Source of the DNA: Alligator mississippiensis
Lineage: Eukaryota > Chordata > Crocodylia > Alligatoridae
Assembly (NCBI RefSeq): GCF_030867095.1
Contig: NC_081828.1
Coordinates: 217,961,978 to 218,025,977, forward strand
Length of the DNA stretch: 64,000 nt
Direction: 5' to 3'
The notes beneath the pieces are model-generated. The model had not been told where the DNA came from, did no database searches, and was given only the letters and a program-made list of their open reading frames with translations. This document shows, in pieces, positions 44,116-56,100 of the stretch. How positions within the stretch are numbered: the first letter of the stretch is position 1; each line of letters begins with the position of its first letter. A program made the translations under genes and the position numbers.

Positions 44116-45415
44116 GCCCTGGGGGGTGCGGGGAAAAGCAAACTCCACTTCTGTCCCAGACCCAGGCAAGCAAGGGAAAGAGCATCTCACCTGGACTTCC
44201 CCCTCCATCACACCGTCACTGGAGACCCGGTGGCACCGGCCGTGCTCAGCGATGGAGGCTCAGCGGTGTTCGGTCCGGGGGCCGACAACCAGCAGCATCC
44301 CTGACACGTTGTCCAGGTCTGTCCGAGACGGTCCTGCCCGCTCCTCCCGCAGCCTCGGCGCTCTGCAGGAGTCAAGCCGGGGAGATGCGTGCTCCCTGCT
44401 GAATGACTCCGCTGCCAAGTCCCTGGGGTAATCCTCTGGGGATTAGAGCTGCCTGGGGCCATTACCTCTCTGTTTGCATGTAAGCCGCAGCCCAGCTAGA
44501 TCCCACGGGGAAAGAACGCCGTGTTTATTCTGCAGGCGTCTGAGGCCTGCCAGGTCCTTGTCAGCTGTCTCCTCCCTCGCCGGCATCCAGCGTGTTCTTT
44601 GGAAACCGGCAGGAATTGATCTGGAAAGCTGCGGGCTCTTCCACGCGGGGTTCGGGCTTGAACGCGGACGCTGGCAGGGGACTGGTTCTTGGACCCGTCT
44701 GTGCCACGCTGCCAGGGCGCAGCCAGCCTCTTGGCTATTCTCGGACCAAAAGGAGGGGGAATCACAGACTCGAGGCTCACTAGGAACTCAATCACTTCAG
44801 GCGCCGTTCGCTCAGCACCAGCCCCAGGCACCAGCCACATCCCACTCGAGTTGAAGCTGCGGCTTAGGGATAGGGCAACCATAGCCCCTATCCCTAACTA
44901 GTGTTGTCACCAGGACAAAAGCAGTCCAGCAAGACACTGAGGATAAATATTTAAAGCAGGAACATCCCAGTGAAAACCAGGACCAGTGATCACCCTGCCA
45001 CAGGGGCCACGGACCGGTGCTGGAGATGCCGGAGTTAAGCCAAGCCCAGAGGCACAAAACCAGCCCTCCAGACTCGTGCTTGTTCCTCACACGAGGACAT
45101 TAGCATGCCCCCCAACCCCAATGGTTCAGAAGTGCTTCACTACTTACAAACCCAGGCTGATGACATAGGGACACCCAGCAGAGTTGCACAGGACGTGATG
45201 TGTGCTGCATACAATGTACTGTAATTACTTAAATCCAAGATGATTTCCCCCCATTTAACGTGGGGAAGACCCTCATTTGGGATTTGAGTGCATGTTTGTG
45301 GGGCACGGGGCGGGGGGGGCAGCTGTTGCCACTCCAGGTCCAGCTTCGGCCCCAACCTGAGCATGGAGTTGGAGCTGCAGATGCTGCCCTGCCCCACGAC
45401 CGCCTCTGTCCTATG
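44116..45415. other. GC-rich unique DNA between two hAT copies
   Basis: No exon identified. It includes a perfect 12-bp inverted repeat at 44864-44897. Long overlapping frames on both strands (44474-44882) are typical of GC-rich chance ORFs. Confidence 0.35.
44864..44897. repeat. Perfect 12-bp hairpin
   Basis: TTAGGGATAGGG (44864-44875) and its exact complement CCCTATCCCTAA (44886-44897) are separated by a 10-nt loop. No U-run follows on either strand. Confidence 0.8.
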
Positions 45416-45790
45416 CGTGGGTGGATCTAGGATGTTGAAGAGGGGGGTGCGGATGGCAAGGCACGCCATCACATATTTTTCTCCCGTTAAACAGAAACTA
45501 GCAGCTTTATTAACATGCCGGGGGCCTGGGGCTGTGCGATTCAGTTTAAAATTGAAACAAAAACAAATATAACTTCCCTGGACTGAGTTTAGATTACAAA
45601 GAAGTGAGTCGTTAACACCTGCGGGATGAAGAGTCCAGGAGGAATCAAGCCAATGCTGATGAGCCATGAAATTCATTGACTCCCTCGCTCCTGCCTGAAT
45701 AGAAATGTTGCTACCGTGGCCAGGTAGCTGGTTTAAACTTTGGGTGAAGCAGGAATCACAGGGGTGCAAGTGCACCTGGATCCACCCCTA
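45416..45790 (-). mobile_element. Non-autonomous hAT element, family A, copy 4
   Basis: A 375-bp copy with ends CGTGGGTGGATCTAG and CTGGATCCACCCCTA. The flanking 8-mers GTCCTATG (45408-45415) and GCTCCATG (45791-45798) agree at 5 to 6 of 8. It shares 'gcagctttattaacatgccg' and 'gaaatgttgctaccgtggcc' with copy 3, lies in the same orientation and is about 1.3 kb away. Confidence 0.78.
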
Positions 45791-46104
45791 GCTCCATGAC
45801 CCGCTACCCCTGCCTCCCCTCCACCCTCACTGCTGCTGTTTGCCCGAGAAGCTGCGGCGGTGGCATCAGCTCTGGCCCCGACCTGCCTGCAAAGCCAGGG
45901 CCGGGGCTACTGCCAGTGCAACTGCTGCTGTATGGCCGGGCACAGGGCGAGGGCTGGAGCCAGCACGTGCTCTGTGCCCTGGGCTAGAGCAGGGCTGGGG
46001 CCAGAGATGCAACTGGGGGTAAACAGCAGAGGGAAAGGTGGGGGCTGCTTGACTCCACCACTGCCTGCCCCCCTGCCACTGCCTTTCCCCATTGCAGCAC
46101 TGCA

Positions 46105-46365
46105 GGGGAATGGGCTCAAGCTGCAGCAAGGCAAGTTGAGGTTGGATATTAGGAAAAACTCTCACTAAGGGGATAGTAAAACACTGGAACAGGTTTCCCA
46201 GGGAGGTGGTGAACTCTCCATCCTTAGAGGTGTTTAAGACCCAGGTAGACAAAGCCTTGGCTGGGATGATGTAGTTGGGGCTGGTCCTGCTTGGAGCAGG
46301 GGGTTGGACTAGATGTGACCTCCTGAGGTCCCTTCCCACCCTCATTTTCTGAGTCTATACAATTT
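46105..46365 (+). mobile_element. CR1 3' end fragment
   Basis: The sequence has 'gggctcaagctgcagcaagg', 'gttggatattaggaaaaact', 'gtttaagacccaggtagaca' and ends with 'ggttggactagatgtgacct' and the terminal 'tgagtctatac'. It is nearly the same subfamily as the copy at 48150-48950. Confidence 0.85.
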
Positions 46366-48149
46366 AAGATGACCCTCCAGTACTTGGGGTCTAAACATGG
46401 AAAATGACAAGTTTACAGATTTCCTGTGTGTAAAACCTAATTATTGGAGGGTCATCTTAAATGTATACAGGTAAATACGGGAACTCCGGTGACAATAAAG
46501 TGCCAGGTAGCGAAGGGCAGGATTTTTAGCCAATCCCTTGCACAAAACCCAGCGTCCCCACGTGCAAGGGGCAGCACCCCACAAGCTTTCACTAGACAGC
46601 CAGAGGTCCCAGTGCTGAAGTCACGCACGCCCATGCACAGGCCCATGCACTCATGCAGACGGTCCGTAAGCACGCTGGAGTGCCGGCTGCCTTGCTCCTT
46701 TGGGAGCTCCTCAGTCAGTCCTCTGCGGACAAGCACGAGCCTTGCACGAAGCAAACAACCCAGCACACAAAGCTCTCGGTGCTAAGGGCTAAGGACCTGG
46801 GCGGCAGGACCCTTAGCACACGGCCCCTTCCTGGGAGCAAGCTTACCTGAAGCCCGGTTCACCCCCTGGTCACATCCTGCTCCCAGCTTTCTTCTCTGGG
46901 GTTTAACTGCTGGCGGGATACTCCGCCATGATCTTGGTTTTCTCTGATTTAAAAAAAATGTAATTTTCAAATTAAAAAAGTAACCCCAAATCCACATTTT
47001 TCCAAGCTCCTATCCTGACTGGGGCCCAAGGGTATCTCAAATTGAGCGGGGCGGGGGGATGCACCCAAGTGAACGGGGTTCAGCAGAGATGCAGATGTGT
47101 GCACTGCCCCAACCAGCTGCTCCCACGTGGCGTGACACCCTCCACTGCGTGTCATCCCTGTGCGCACACTCAGCCTGGGCAAGCCTCGGGGGAGGCTGGA
47201 TGGGGACCCTCTCTCTGTGCTGTACCCACCATTCACACCCTGATCAGAAACTTCCCTCCTGTTTCAACCAGACCGTTAACCGTGGAAGTTACTTGAGCCG
47301 GGACTCTCCTAACGAGATGCTCAAGGATGACAAGACTGAAGCAGATACCAGCTCGATGCAGCTTTGCCTGGTGCTACTCCTTGATCGGCTCCACAGATGG
47401 GGTCTGCTCCGTCTCGTGCCCCCATTCACCTGCCGCAGCGCAAACCTCACGTCCCAAACTCTCCATCTCCTCTTGCCTCGTGCAGTTGGCTTACACCTGG
47501 GCAAAGCACAGACAGAGCTGCAAGAGCAAGCCAAGGCTGATTTAATAGCTAATTAGCAAATTACACTGAGTTAAGTGGGGGTGGGAGGTCTCCCCAGGCC
47601 TCAGCTGCTCTGCGGTAAGTGTTCACCTGCCTGCAATTACTCTGTGGCAAGAAAAACCTGGGGCAAAGTAAGCCCAACCCCCTTAATTCCCTTTAATGAG
47701 ATCCTTGCCCAGCAATGCCCCTCCCCAGAGGCTGGGCCAGAGAGGAGCCACCTGCTCTGCTGCTGCCCCCAAAATGGTACCTTAGATACTAACTGGCTCA
47801 GAGAGGCAGGAGCTGTCTTAAGGGGCAGCTTGTTTCAGGAGCTGCAATTTGGACCACACCTCTTCATCTGCCACCCAGTAGCCTCCCTGCCCCAGTCCTA
47901 GCCCCCTTCCCTCTCTGCTGCCTTCTCCCCTTCTTCCCAGGGTCAGCCACGAAGGAGCCAGGCCGTGCCTATTTCTCCCTGCCAGGATGGTGAAGCAGCC
48001 AGCTGTGCTTCAGGCACACTTGCTGCACAGGGAGGATTAGTGGGACCAACAGGCCAGAGTAAACGCGTGGTTTCCAGGAAGGCTGTGGGAGTCTGCTTCA
48101 CAAGAGCAAAGATCAGCTCCCCGTGCGCACAAGGCGGTAGCTGCGACCA
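46366..48149. other. No gene recognised; GC-rich unique DNA
   Basis: No repeat signature or exon pair. The 165-codon plus frame at 47059-47556 has no family features. Confidence 0.35.
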
Positions 48150-48950
48150 GAAGCATCAGAGTAATAACGAGCTTCGACAAGGACAAGGGCAAAGTCCTGC
48201 ACAGAGGAGGGAACAATCCCCTGCACCGGGGCAGGCGGGGGCTGACAGGCCGGGCAGCAGCTCTGCAGAAAAGGACCTGGGGGGACAGGGGACAAGAAGA
48301 TGGAGATGAGCCAGCTGTGTGCCCTTGTGCCAAGAAGGCTACCGGCATCCTGGGCTGCATTGGCAGGAGCGTTGTCTGCAGATGGAGGGCAGTGATTCTT
48401 CCCCTCTATTCAGCACTGGGGAGGCCACATCTGGAGTGCTGTGTCCAGCTGTGGGCCCCCCGCTACAGCAAGGATGTGGACACGTTGGAGAGAGTCCAGT
48501 GGAAGGCAACAAAAATGGTTATGGGGCTGGGGGACAGGAGTGGTGAGGAGAGACAGAGGGAAATGGGCTGATTTAGTCTGCAGAAGGGAAGACCGAGGGG
48601 GATTGAATAGCAGCCTTCACCTCCCTGCAGGGGGGCTGCAAAGAGGATGGAGCTGGGCTGTCCTCAGGGGGGCAGATGACAGGACAAGGAGCAATGGGCT
48701 CAAGCTGCAGCAAGGCAAGTTGAGGTTGGATATTAGGACAATCTTTCTCACGAGGAGGGTGGTGAAGTGCTGGAACAGGTTACCCAGAGAGGTGGTGGCA
48801 TCTCCATCCTTGGAGGTGTTTAAGACCCGGGTAGACAAAGCCATGTCTGGGATGATGTAGTTGGGGCTGGTCCTGCTTGGAGCAGGGGGTCGGACTAGAT
48901 GTGACCTCCCGAGGTCCCTTCAACCCTCATTTTCTATGACTCTATGAATA
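48150..48950 (+). mobile_element. CR1 LINE, 5'-truncated
   Basis: The translation gives 'DKDKGKVLHRGGN', 'KKATGILGCIGRS', 'RAVILPLYSALGRPHLECCV' and 'QLWAPRYSKDVDTLERVQW', the CR1 ORF2 C-terminus. The 3' end has 'ggggtcggactagatgtgac' and 'tctatgactctatgaa'. A few frameshifts are present. Confidence 0.87.
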
Positions 48951-48958
48951 TTTTAGGC

Positions 48959-49259
48959 CAATGATTCTCAGCCAGGTGCCACAGCACTGCACGGTACTGC
49001 AAGATCCTTTTAAGGGTGCTCCAGGGTGCCATACAATGCAATTGCACACTCAACAGTGTTTATAACCCCTACACACCATTCATCAGACAAACCCTGTGAT
49101 TGCAGATAGAAACCCATCCTACCAAAACCCAGGAAAGGGCAGAAAGTGTGCTTTGCAACAGGTGACTTGCTCTGCTACTTTTCTGTAGTCCAAACAGGAG
49201 TGAAAGCTGGCCGAGTCTATGGAGGGGCGTCTCCAGTGTACGGAGGTTGCAAAGCACTG
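48959..49259 (+). mobile_element. Non-autonomous hAT element, family B, copy 3
   Basis: Starts CAATGATTCTCAGCC and ends GGAGGTTGCAAAGCACTG. Internal blocks ('ccttttaagggtgctccagg', 'gggtgccatacaatgcaat', 'cagacaaaccctgtgattgc') align with the 35680 copy. It lies only 8 bp past the CR1 3' end. No matching duplication is seen. Confidence 0.7.
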
Positions 49260-51984
49260 CTCCAGGTGCTCCTTTCTATCCGATACTATCAAGCTCCCCA
49301 TTTTATTGGCTATTTGCACCTTGGTCTAAGCCCCCAAGTTGCACGGTGCATGGTTATAGCTGCAGCAGCAATGGGAGGGATCCACTTCCCGGCGTCCTCG
49401 GTCCCAGGTCCGCAGCGAATTCGAGTCGCTCTGCTTTGATAATGGGGTCCTGGGGCTGGAAATCCCCCCTGGGCAGAGCCCATCGGTGCAGACAAGGTGG
49501 TGTTTGTTTGAGAGGCCAAGAAATGACAGGCAGGGGCTGGAGAACAAGCAGGCTCTTGTGCTTGGGGAAGGACAGAGGAGCAAAGCAGCCATGCGGGGAT
49601 GTGTAAATGGGCAGATCCTGCCTCTGGCAGCCCAGAGGCTGGAGCGCGGCTTAGGAGCAGCAGCTAGCATGGGTTGAGCGAGGAGGATAGCCAGCACAGC
49701 CCATGTCATGGGGGTGACTCCCTGCACCCTGCCAAGAAGGGGGCAGGGTGTTGGGAAAGAGGGGGAGAGCTGGGTGCCACCAGCCTGCTGTCCCATGCAC
49801 GCAGGGACCGCATGGAGTGCCAGCAGAAGCGTGATGCTGCCTCTTCCAGGTGGGCAGGCTCCAGCAGAACGCCCCGATAGGGCAGCGTGGCACAGCACGG
49901 CCTAGGTGAGGCCTAGCTCCCCATCTTCTTGCTCCAGGGCTGACCTGGCTCCAGCCCCAGGGTGCTAGGACAGGGCTGGACTTAGCCACCTGCAGCCCAT
50001 GACTCTATCCCTGCCACTGCAGCCCTCAGAGAGCATGCCCCAGGCTGCCTGCAGGCTCAGCCAACCTGTGTTGCTTTGGCTCCAGATGCACCCTAAGCTG
50101 CGGAGCTGATCCCAGCTGATCCCCCTGGACTCTCTCTTCTGGGTACCCAAGGCTGGTCGACTTCCTTGTCGCTGGCTGAATAGGGCTGGGGTGGTCTTTC
50201 TTTTCCTCTAGCATAGTCACTGACACTGGCAGAGCCCTTGCACCCGCTCTCTGACCGTTGCAGACAGGAATGAGGTCCACAGCCCAACACCCAGAGCCTC
50301 GCCATCCCTGCTGCACAGTGGAGGAAACTGAGGCAGGGAGTGTGAGGAGCAAGGCCAGAGGCAGAGGTTGGGCTCTCTGCAAAGTCTGCAGGAAGGGATA
50401 AGGAGTGGCACATGCCCATTGCTGCAGACAGCTGCTGTGCAACATTGAGGCCTCAAGCCTTGGGCTGCATTTAAAGGGATGGGAGCTGCATGTCCCCAGC
50501 CCCCTGCCTTGTGCAGCGGGTTTCCTTCGGGCAGCACCTGCCTGGCTCTGGACATGCTTGAGGGAGGGCGCTTGCGGGGGCCAAATTCTCCACGTGCTGG
50601 TCCCAACCTCAGCAGATCCGGCTTCGGGCACCAAAGTGTAGGCCAAGTCCTACCAAGGATCAGCAATGGTTCGGCGAGGCGGTGGTTGCAGCCGCGTTGC
50701 AACGTATCCCCGGCTCCCAGGACTGATCTCACGGTTTGCAGCACAGCGTCTTTGGGTGAGATATGAACCGTGCTGGGAGCACGGGCTGACATCAGTTCCC
50801 CCTGACCCCATCTGCAAATGCCCCAAGTCGTGGGCAATAGGGCGAGGACCCTCTCCCAGACCCCACAGGAAGCGCTACCGCTGTGCAGCAAAGCCCACAG
50901 GAGGGAGGGAGGGTGCTCCTGCCCCACGGCCTGAGCACCGCACAGGCTTGGAAGCCCCTCAGCCAGGGATGGGAACTGGAGGTCCCCCAGCCTGGGGGAT
51001 GCCGCGACACCCTGCTGTGCATCCATGGGAGGAAAGGATGCAGGGGGCTGTGCATGCCAGGTGGGGCCTGAGCCTGCCTGCAGCCCGCAGCCAGGCAGGT
51101 AGTGCTGCTGGAGGGGAGCAGGTGCAACTGCCCCAGCATTTCCTGTCACTAGCTCAGCACCCTGGCTGGCGGCGAGGTGGTTTCCTGCTTAGCCCACCAT
51201 GGTTTTGGGTTCCTTCTGACAGCTCACGCTCTCCACGTCACCCACCTCAGCTCAGGGAAGGAGCCTGGGCACCTGGCCCTTTGCTCAGAGGTCCGGGTAT
51301 CTCTTAGGCCTGCCTCCGCTCTCCATCAAAGACAGGCTCCAGCTCCCAGTAACGCACCTTCTCCAGCCCACAGCAGGCAGGGAACAGTGTGCAGCCTCTC
51401 ATAGCACCACGAGCCCCGTGCTGCACTCTGGGAGATGCGTGCATGCACTGCAGGGGCCACGGGTTTGTGCCTCTGCAAGATGCACGCAAGCAGGGACCAC
51501 GGGCGGCATCCTTGCTGCTCTGTGCTGTAGAGGACACGGACCAGCTCCTCTACTGCCTGTCGTCCATGGCCAGCTCCTGGCATATATTACAGCAGCCTGG
51601 GGGCTGCTTGGACTCGTGCTCTGCTTTCTCGGACTCGCTGAGGCTGGTTTTTTCACCTCCCTCAGAGGCACCGGGTCTCAGGATTGTGACCGGGTTATGC
51701 CAACGCTCCTGGTGGGACGCAACCCCGGAGGGTCTGGGCTAGAGGGCCTTGCGCCTCCACTCAGGTCAGACCGATGCTGCATTTGGGGTCAGGACCCCTG
51801 AGTCAGACTGGTACAGACTGGGGGGCATGCCTCTCCCTGCAGCAGGGGCACAGCCTCTGTCTGGGGGCTCTTGAGCCCATATTAACACCCTTTACAGCAG
51901 CAGGATGTTGGCTGCGGTGGTCCTCCTGCTTTGCCTGTGGTAGGTCCAGGTGTGATGTCTGGTGCCGACTGTGTAGCATTGCCA
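49260..51984. other. GC-rich unique DNA, no gene confirmed
   Basis: There are many overlapping frames on both strands (up to 310 codons at 50217-51149 minus), expected in GC-rich DNA. None carries a recognisable domain, and overlapping antisense frames are equally long. A short MIR-like string 'ggaggaaactgaggcaggga' lies at 50320-50340. Confidence 0.35.
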
Positions 51985-52085
51985 GCAGGTGAGATGATGG
52001 GTTTGCCTGGGATGATTTGGACAGGGCTGACCCTTCCTGCAGCCCGGTTGGACTAGCTATGACCTCGGGAGCTCCTCTGCGATCC
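51985..52085 (+). mobile_element. CR1 3' tail fragment
   Basis: The string 'ggatgatttggacagggctg' followed by 'cggttggactagctatgacc' is the CR1 tail in plus orientation. About 100 bp remain, with an uncertain 5' limit. Confidence 0.6.
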
Positions 52086-52524
52086 AGGGACATGGAGCAG
52101 ACCAGCCCCCTTCTTGCTGCTCCCTGCTCCCGCGGCCGGTTTCCATGCTGCAGCTGCCTCTGCTCGTCAGGACCCAGAAGGTCATGGGCGTTTAGAGCAC
52201 GAAGTCCTCCGCCGCGCTGCGCACGGCCTCCCGGCGAGGCAGAGACACGGGCCGCGGCCAAAACCCCCCGAGGGCGGCAGCCAGCGAGTTCCTGGTTGAT
52301 TCACCGCCGGCGCTGCCTTGAGTTTGCACACTCGAGCCCTCGCTCTTCAGCTGCCTGGGGCGGCTCTGGGAACGGTTGTCTCGGCAAGGGGCCAGCTCTC
52401 CTCCCACATCTGTCTGGGCCCAACTTGGCTTGGATGTGTGGCAATGTGTCCTGGCCATCCCAGGCTGGCGCCTTGAGTTGCTTTCCACTGTCAGAGGCCC
52501 GAGCATGGACCCTCAGTCTCACAG

Positions 52525-53110
52525 TTCCCTCTCATCTCCAGCCTCAGTTTCCCCTGCTGCAGCTTGAAGCCGTTGCTCCTCATCCTATCCCCTACAGCCA
52601 CAGAGAAAAGCCCATCTCTGTCCTCGCCCTTCGGTGCACACTCATCAAATCCCCCTCAGTCTTCTCCCCCCCAGGCTAAATAACTCGAGCTCTCCCAGCC
52701 TGTCCTCATCACTCTGGCCTCCCAGGCCCTGATTGCTGGTGCTCTGAGCAGGACTATCTCCAGTCTGTCCACATCCTCCTTGAAGTGCAGGGCCCAAAAC
52801 CAGACCAGGTTCTTTGGGTAAATGCAATATCTTTTATTAGATCAACTAAGTAATTGGAAAAATGGTTCTTTGCAAGCTTTCGGGTACAAACGCCCTTCTT
52901 TCCTTTTGCGCCCCAAAGCTTGCAAACAATTTTTCCAACTATTTCAGTTGGTCTAATAAAAGATATCATATTTACCCAAAGAACCTTGTCTGCCTGTGTC
53001 CTTAGTGGCTACAACCAACACCCCTGGGCCCAAACCAGACTCCAGGGGAGGCCTCATCGGTGCTGAACCTGGTGGAAGAATCACTTCCCTCGACTTGCAA
53101 GAGCACGCTG
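52525..53110 (-). mobile_element. CR1 3' region interrupted by a PLE
   Basis: The plus strand shows the reversed CR1 end: 'agccgttgctcctcatccta', 'ctcccccccaggctaaataa', 'tctgtccacatcctccttga' and, after the insert, 'ctccaggggaggcctcatcg'. The CR1 reads through once the 220-bp PLE insertion and one copy of its target duplication are left out. Confidence 0.8.
52806..53025. mobile_element. Palindromic (inverted) PLE tail insertion
   Basis: The insert holds two PLE tails in opposite orientation. The left arm reads 'ggttctttgggtaaatgcaa' and 'atcttttattagatcaacta' (antisense). The right arm reads 'cagttggtctaataaaagat' and 'ttacccaaagaaccttgtct' (sense). The arms pair over about 85 bp with mismatches. 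It is flanked by GGGCCCAAAACCAGAC (52790-52805) and GGGCCCAAACCAGAC (53026-53040), a 15 to 16 bp target duplication of CR1 sequence with one A difference. So the palindrome inserted as a single event. Confidence 0.8.
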
Positions 53111-56100
53111 TTGGCTCGTATCCAGTCTATGGCGTGTTGTCACCCCCAGTCACAGCTACCACAGAGAAAAAGCCTCTACCCTCCGAAAGAGGAACAGGAA
53201 GGTCCCGGCGTCGAGCTCTCTGGCTCCGTGTGCTGCATGGAAAGGGGAGAGGCGTGTGCAGCACAGGCAGCCCGTGGTAGCTCGCTCCGGTCATCAGAGC
53301 AGCATGGATGCAACGACAAAGGTTGCAGCGAGAATCCCACCGAGGGGCCTGGCACGTGCCCAGGTCACTGGCCAGGAGAAGCCCCGTCTGCCCTGCTGTG
53401 GCCACAGGTGCTTTGCAGAGAGAAGCCAGCACAGGTGAACCTGGCCGCATTGCGATGGCCCCTCCAACAGCCTAAAAGACAGACACCCCCGGCACGTACA
53501 GCAGAGACGTCCAGCCTCGGCGTGCACGGGTGTACACAGCATGCTGGTGTGTGTGTGGTGTCTCGGGCTGAGTTTTCAGGAGGTACAAAGCCATTCCTGG
53601 AGAAGAGCATCCAAGAGCCGTGCTAGCAGGGACAGGCACGAACGGCGGAGGCTGCGTCAAGGCGGCACAGAGGCGGCATGCGTAGGGTCCCCCGTGGATC
53701 AGGCAAAGCCGGTCACAGGCTGCATTGGGGGTGGAAGTGAGAGACCGGGGCATCTTGGCAGGAGAGGCGATGCAACGGGGGAGGCGAGACAGGAGAGCTG
53801 CTTGTTTCCGTCTGTTCCCGCAGACTGTCTCAGACAGAGACGGATCCGTGTCGGGAGCTCCACGGGGCGACATCCCCATGCCCTGCAGCCCCAGGAGGTC
53901 CCTACATCTGCAGCATGGCTAGCGCTCCCCGCCCAGGCGAACGCTGAACCTAAAGCCGCCTTCGCGGCCCAGCTGCGGTGCGCAGACTCGCCTCAGCCCA
54001 TTTCATCAGCTTGTGCGTGGCTTCCCCAGTGGCACGGAGAGACGGCGAGCAGCGATCCAAGGCAGGGATCCCACCCAGCCAGACGCAGCACGCGATGTGG
54101 CCGGCCAACACCGCACCTCCCGGCTGCAAGACAAAGCCACAGCCGAGAACGGGAACCCGGCTCCATCTGATCGGCTCCCCGCTCCCGTGCCTTACAGCTC
54201 TTCTGCAAATACACCTTGGTTCCCCCCGTGCCATCCACATCCCACACGCCTCTCGCTGCCCCCCGCCTCTCTTCCTATATCCCCGCCCCGTCTACTCCTC
54301 CATGCAGGGCACTGCCAGTGCTTTCAATGACAGGATCAGCAAGGACTGAAGACACCCCCCTTCCCTGCCCGCTGCTGCAGGACCCTTCGAGCCTGAATTC
54401 ACCGATGCTCTTAGGAGCCCTAAGGTGGTCTTTGCCCTGCTTACCCCAGCAGCCCCCTGTACACGACGTGCCACGGCTGCATTGGAGACAGGCTGGACCG
54501 TGCCCTCCTCCAAAACTGGGCTCCAAGCCTACAAACCCTGCGGCAGTGGGAAACTGTCTGCAAGTTTTCAGTGCACTTAGTCACAGACCAGCCATTGAGG
54601 CACCGAATGTCTGGACTCGGCCTGGCCTTTGGAGTCTGTCTCAATGGCCTCAAGGGAGGATGCAAGGTCTGGGCAGCCTCCGCTCCTCCATACCCCTGCC
54701 TAGGTGCACGCATCGAAGGCCCTGGTGATCTCTCATGCATACACCGTGATCCAGAAGGATCCACAGTTGCTTACTAGTCACAGACCTGTTTCTCATGGGA
54801 TGCCCCATCCAGTTTTTTGCACGATTGACCTCAAAGGTCTATTTTTCAGGGGGAGGGAAAAAATGGAGAAGTTCCCACCCTCCTCCCAGGAAAAGGCGAG
54901 CACACTCAATCATAAAGCTCCCACACCTTGGATTCCTGTCTGGGGTTTGCAAACACTTCTCACTTCTGCCACCTCTGCTGAAAGGCAGCCGTATCTGCCA
55001 GAGTCAAAGCATTGGATTTAGGGTCAAACCTTGGCATCTCCCAGCACAGACGCATGGACACGCATGCCCACGTGTTACAGGTTGCCCCTGCCACCACAAC
55101 AGGACAAAAGACCAGATCCCTCTCTCACACCAGTGGCCAAAATCAGAGTCCACTTTTCAGTCCTGGCCAGAAGGAGACGGGGCGAGAGTCCCCCGGCGTT
55201 GCAGGTCAGTCTACCGAGCCACTGAACACTTCTGGATCCGTCGCCCCGCTGGGACCCTGTGGCTTGCGCTGCTTCACTCCTAGGCTGGTCCTGGCTTGGA
55301 AAAGGAGTGACAGGATCAGGACACCTGAATATGAAGTGGCCACGGACCAAATCCAGCTGGAAATGAGACAGTTCCTCGTTTCCTACTGCCAGAGGAGTGC
55401 TGCTCTGGGACAGCCCGTCAGCAGCAGGAGCAGGGCAAAGCGCTTGCTTTGTTTTAGGATGAACCTGATGATATGACTGGAGGACCCCAGCCGTCCTTTG
55501 ATTCCCAGTGTGGGTTTGAGCACGCAGCTCCTCTTCTCTTGGCCTGGATGCAGTGGCCTAGGAAGGGCTTCCAGCCCTAGATAAAGGGACCCACAATGGT
55601 TTGGAAAGGGCCAGCGATGGCCCCACGGAGATGCCTGCACCCGGGGAGCTCCAAAGCAGGTGTGGCGGTGGAGGTGGCTCTGCCACCCATCGCACAGGAC
55701 AGGAGGGGGTTGATCTGGAGCCAGACACAGGGCCAGGAAAGAGCAAGATACGAAGCTGTATTGCTGTCCTCCACTGCTCGTGAAGCATGTCCCCATTGCC
55801 CACCCTGGGGGTGTCACAGTCTCCGCAGCTGGTGCCATCACCTTCTCTCAGTTCAGACGAAGTAAATGTTGGAGCCAGCCCGGAGCGCACTGCTGGAAAC
55901 CCTGCTGCTAATTCATCACAGCCTCTTGCTGGGACGAGGTGGCAATGACGAGAGGCCTTAGCATTAGCAGCAGCATCCCCAACTCAGAGCAGGGGCTCCG
56001 ACACCCGGCAGCAGGGTGCCGACAGTGCCTGGTGTGCTGGAGCAAGCACGAGAGGCCTGGAGCGATTCATTGCACTCATGTAACGCAGCAGCAACCGGAC

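Noticed and set aside
50217-51149. 310-codon minus-strand ORF
   Set aside because: Antisense frames of 213 and 115 codons overlap it; no domain, no start context, low-complexity Pro/Ser/Leu composition. Probably chance in GC-rich DNA.
53541-54170. 209-codon plus-strand ORF in a CpG-bearing stretch
   Set aside because: There is no recognisable domain, and overlapping ORFs exist in the other frames and strand.
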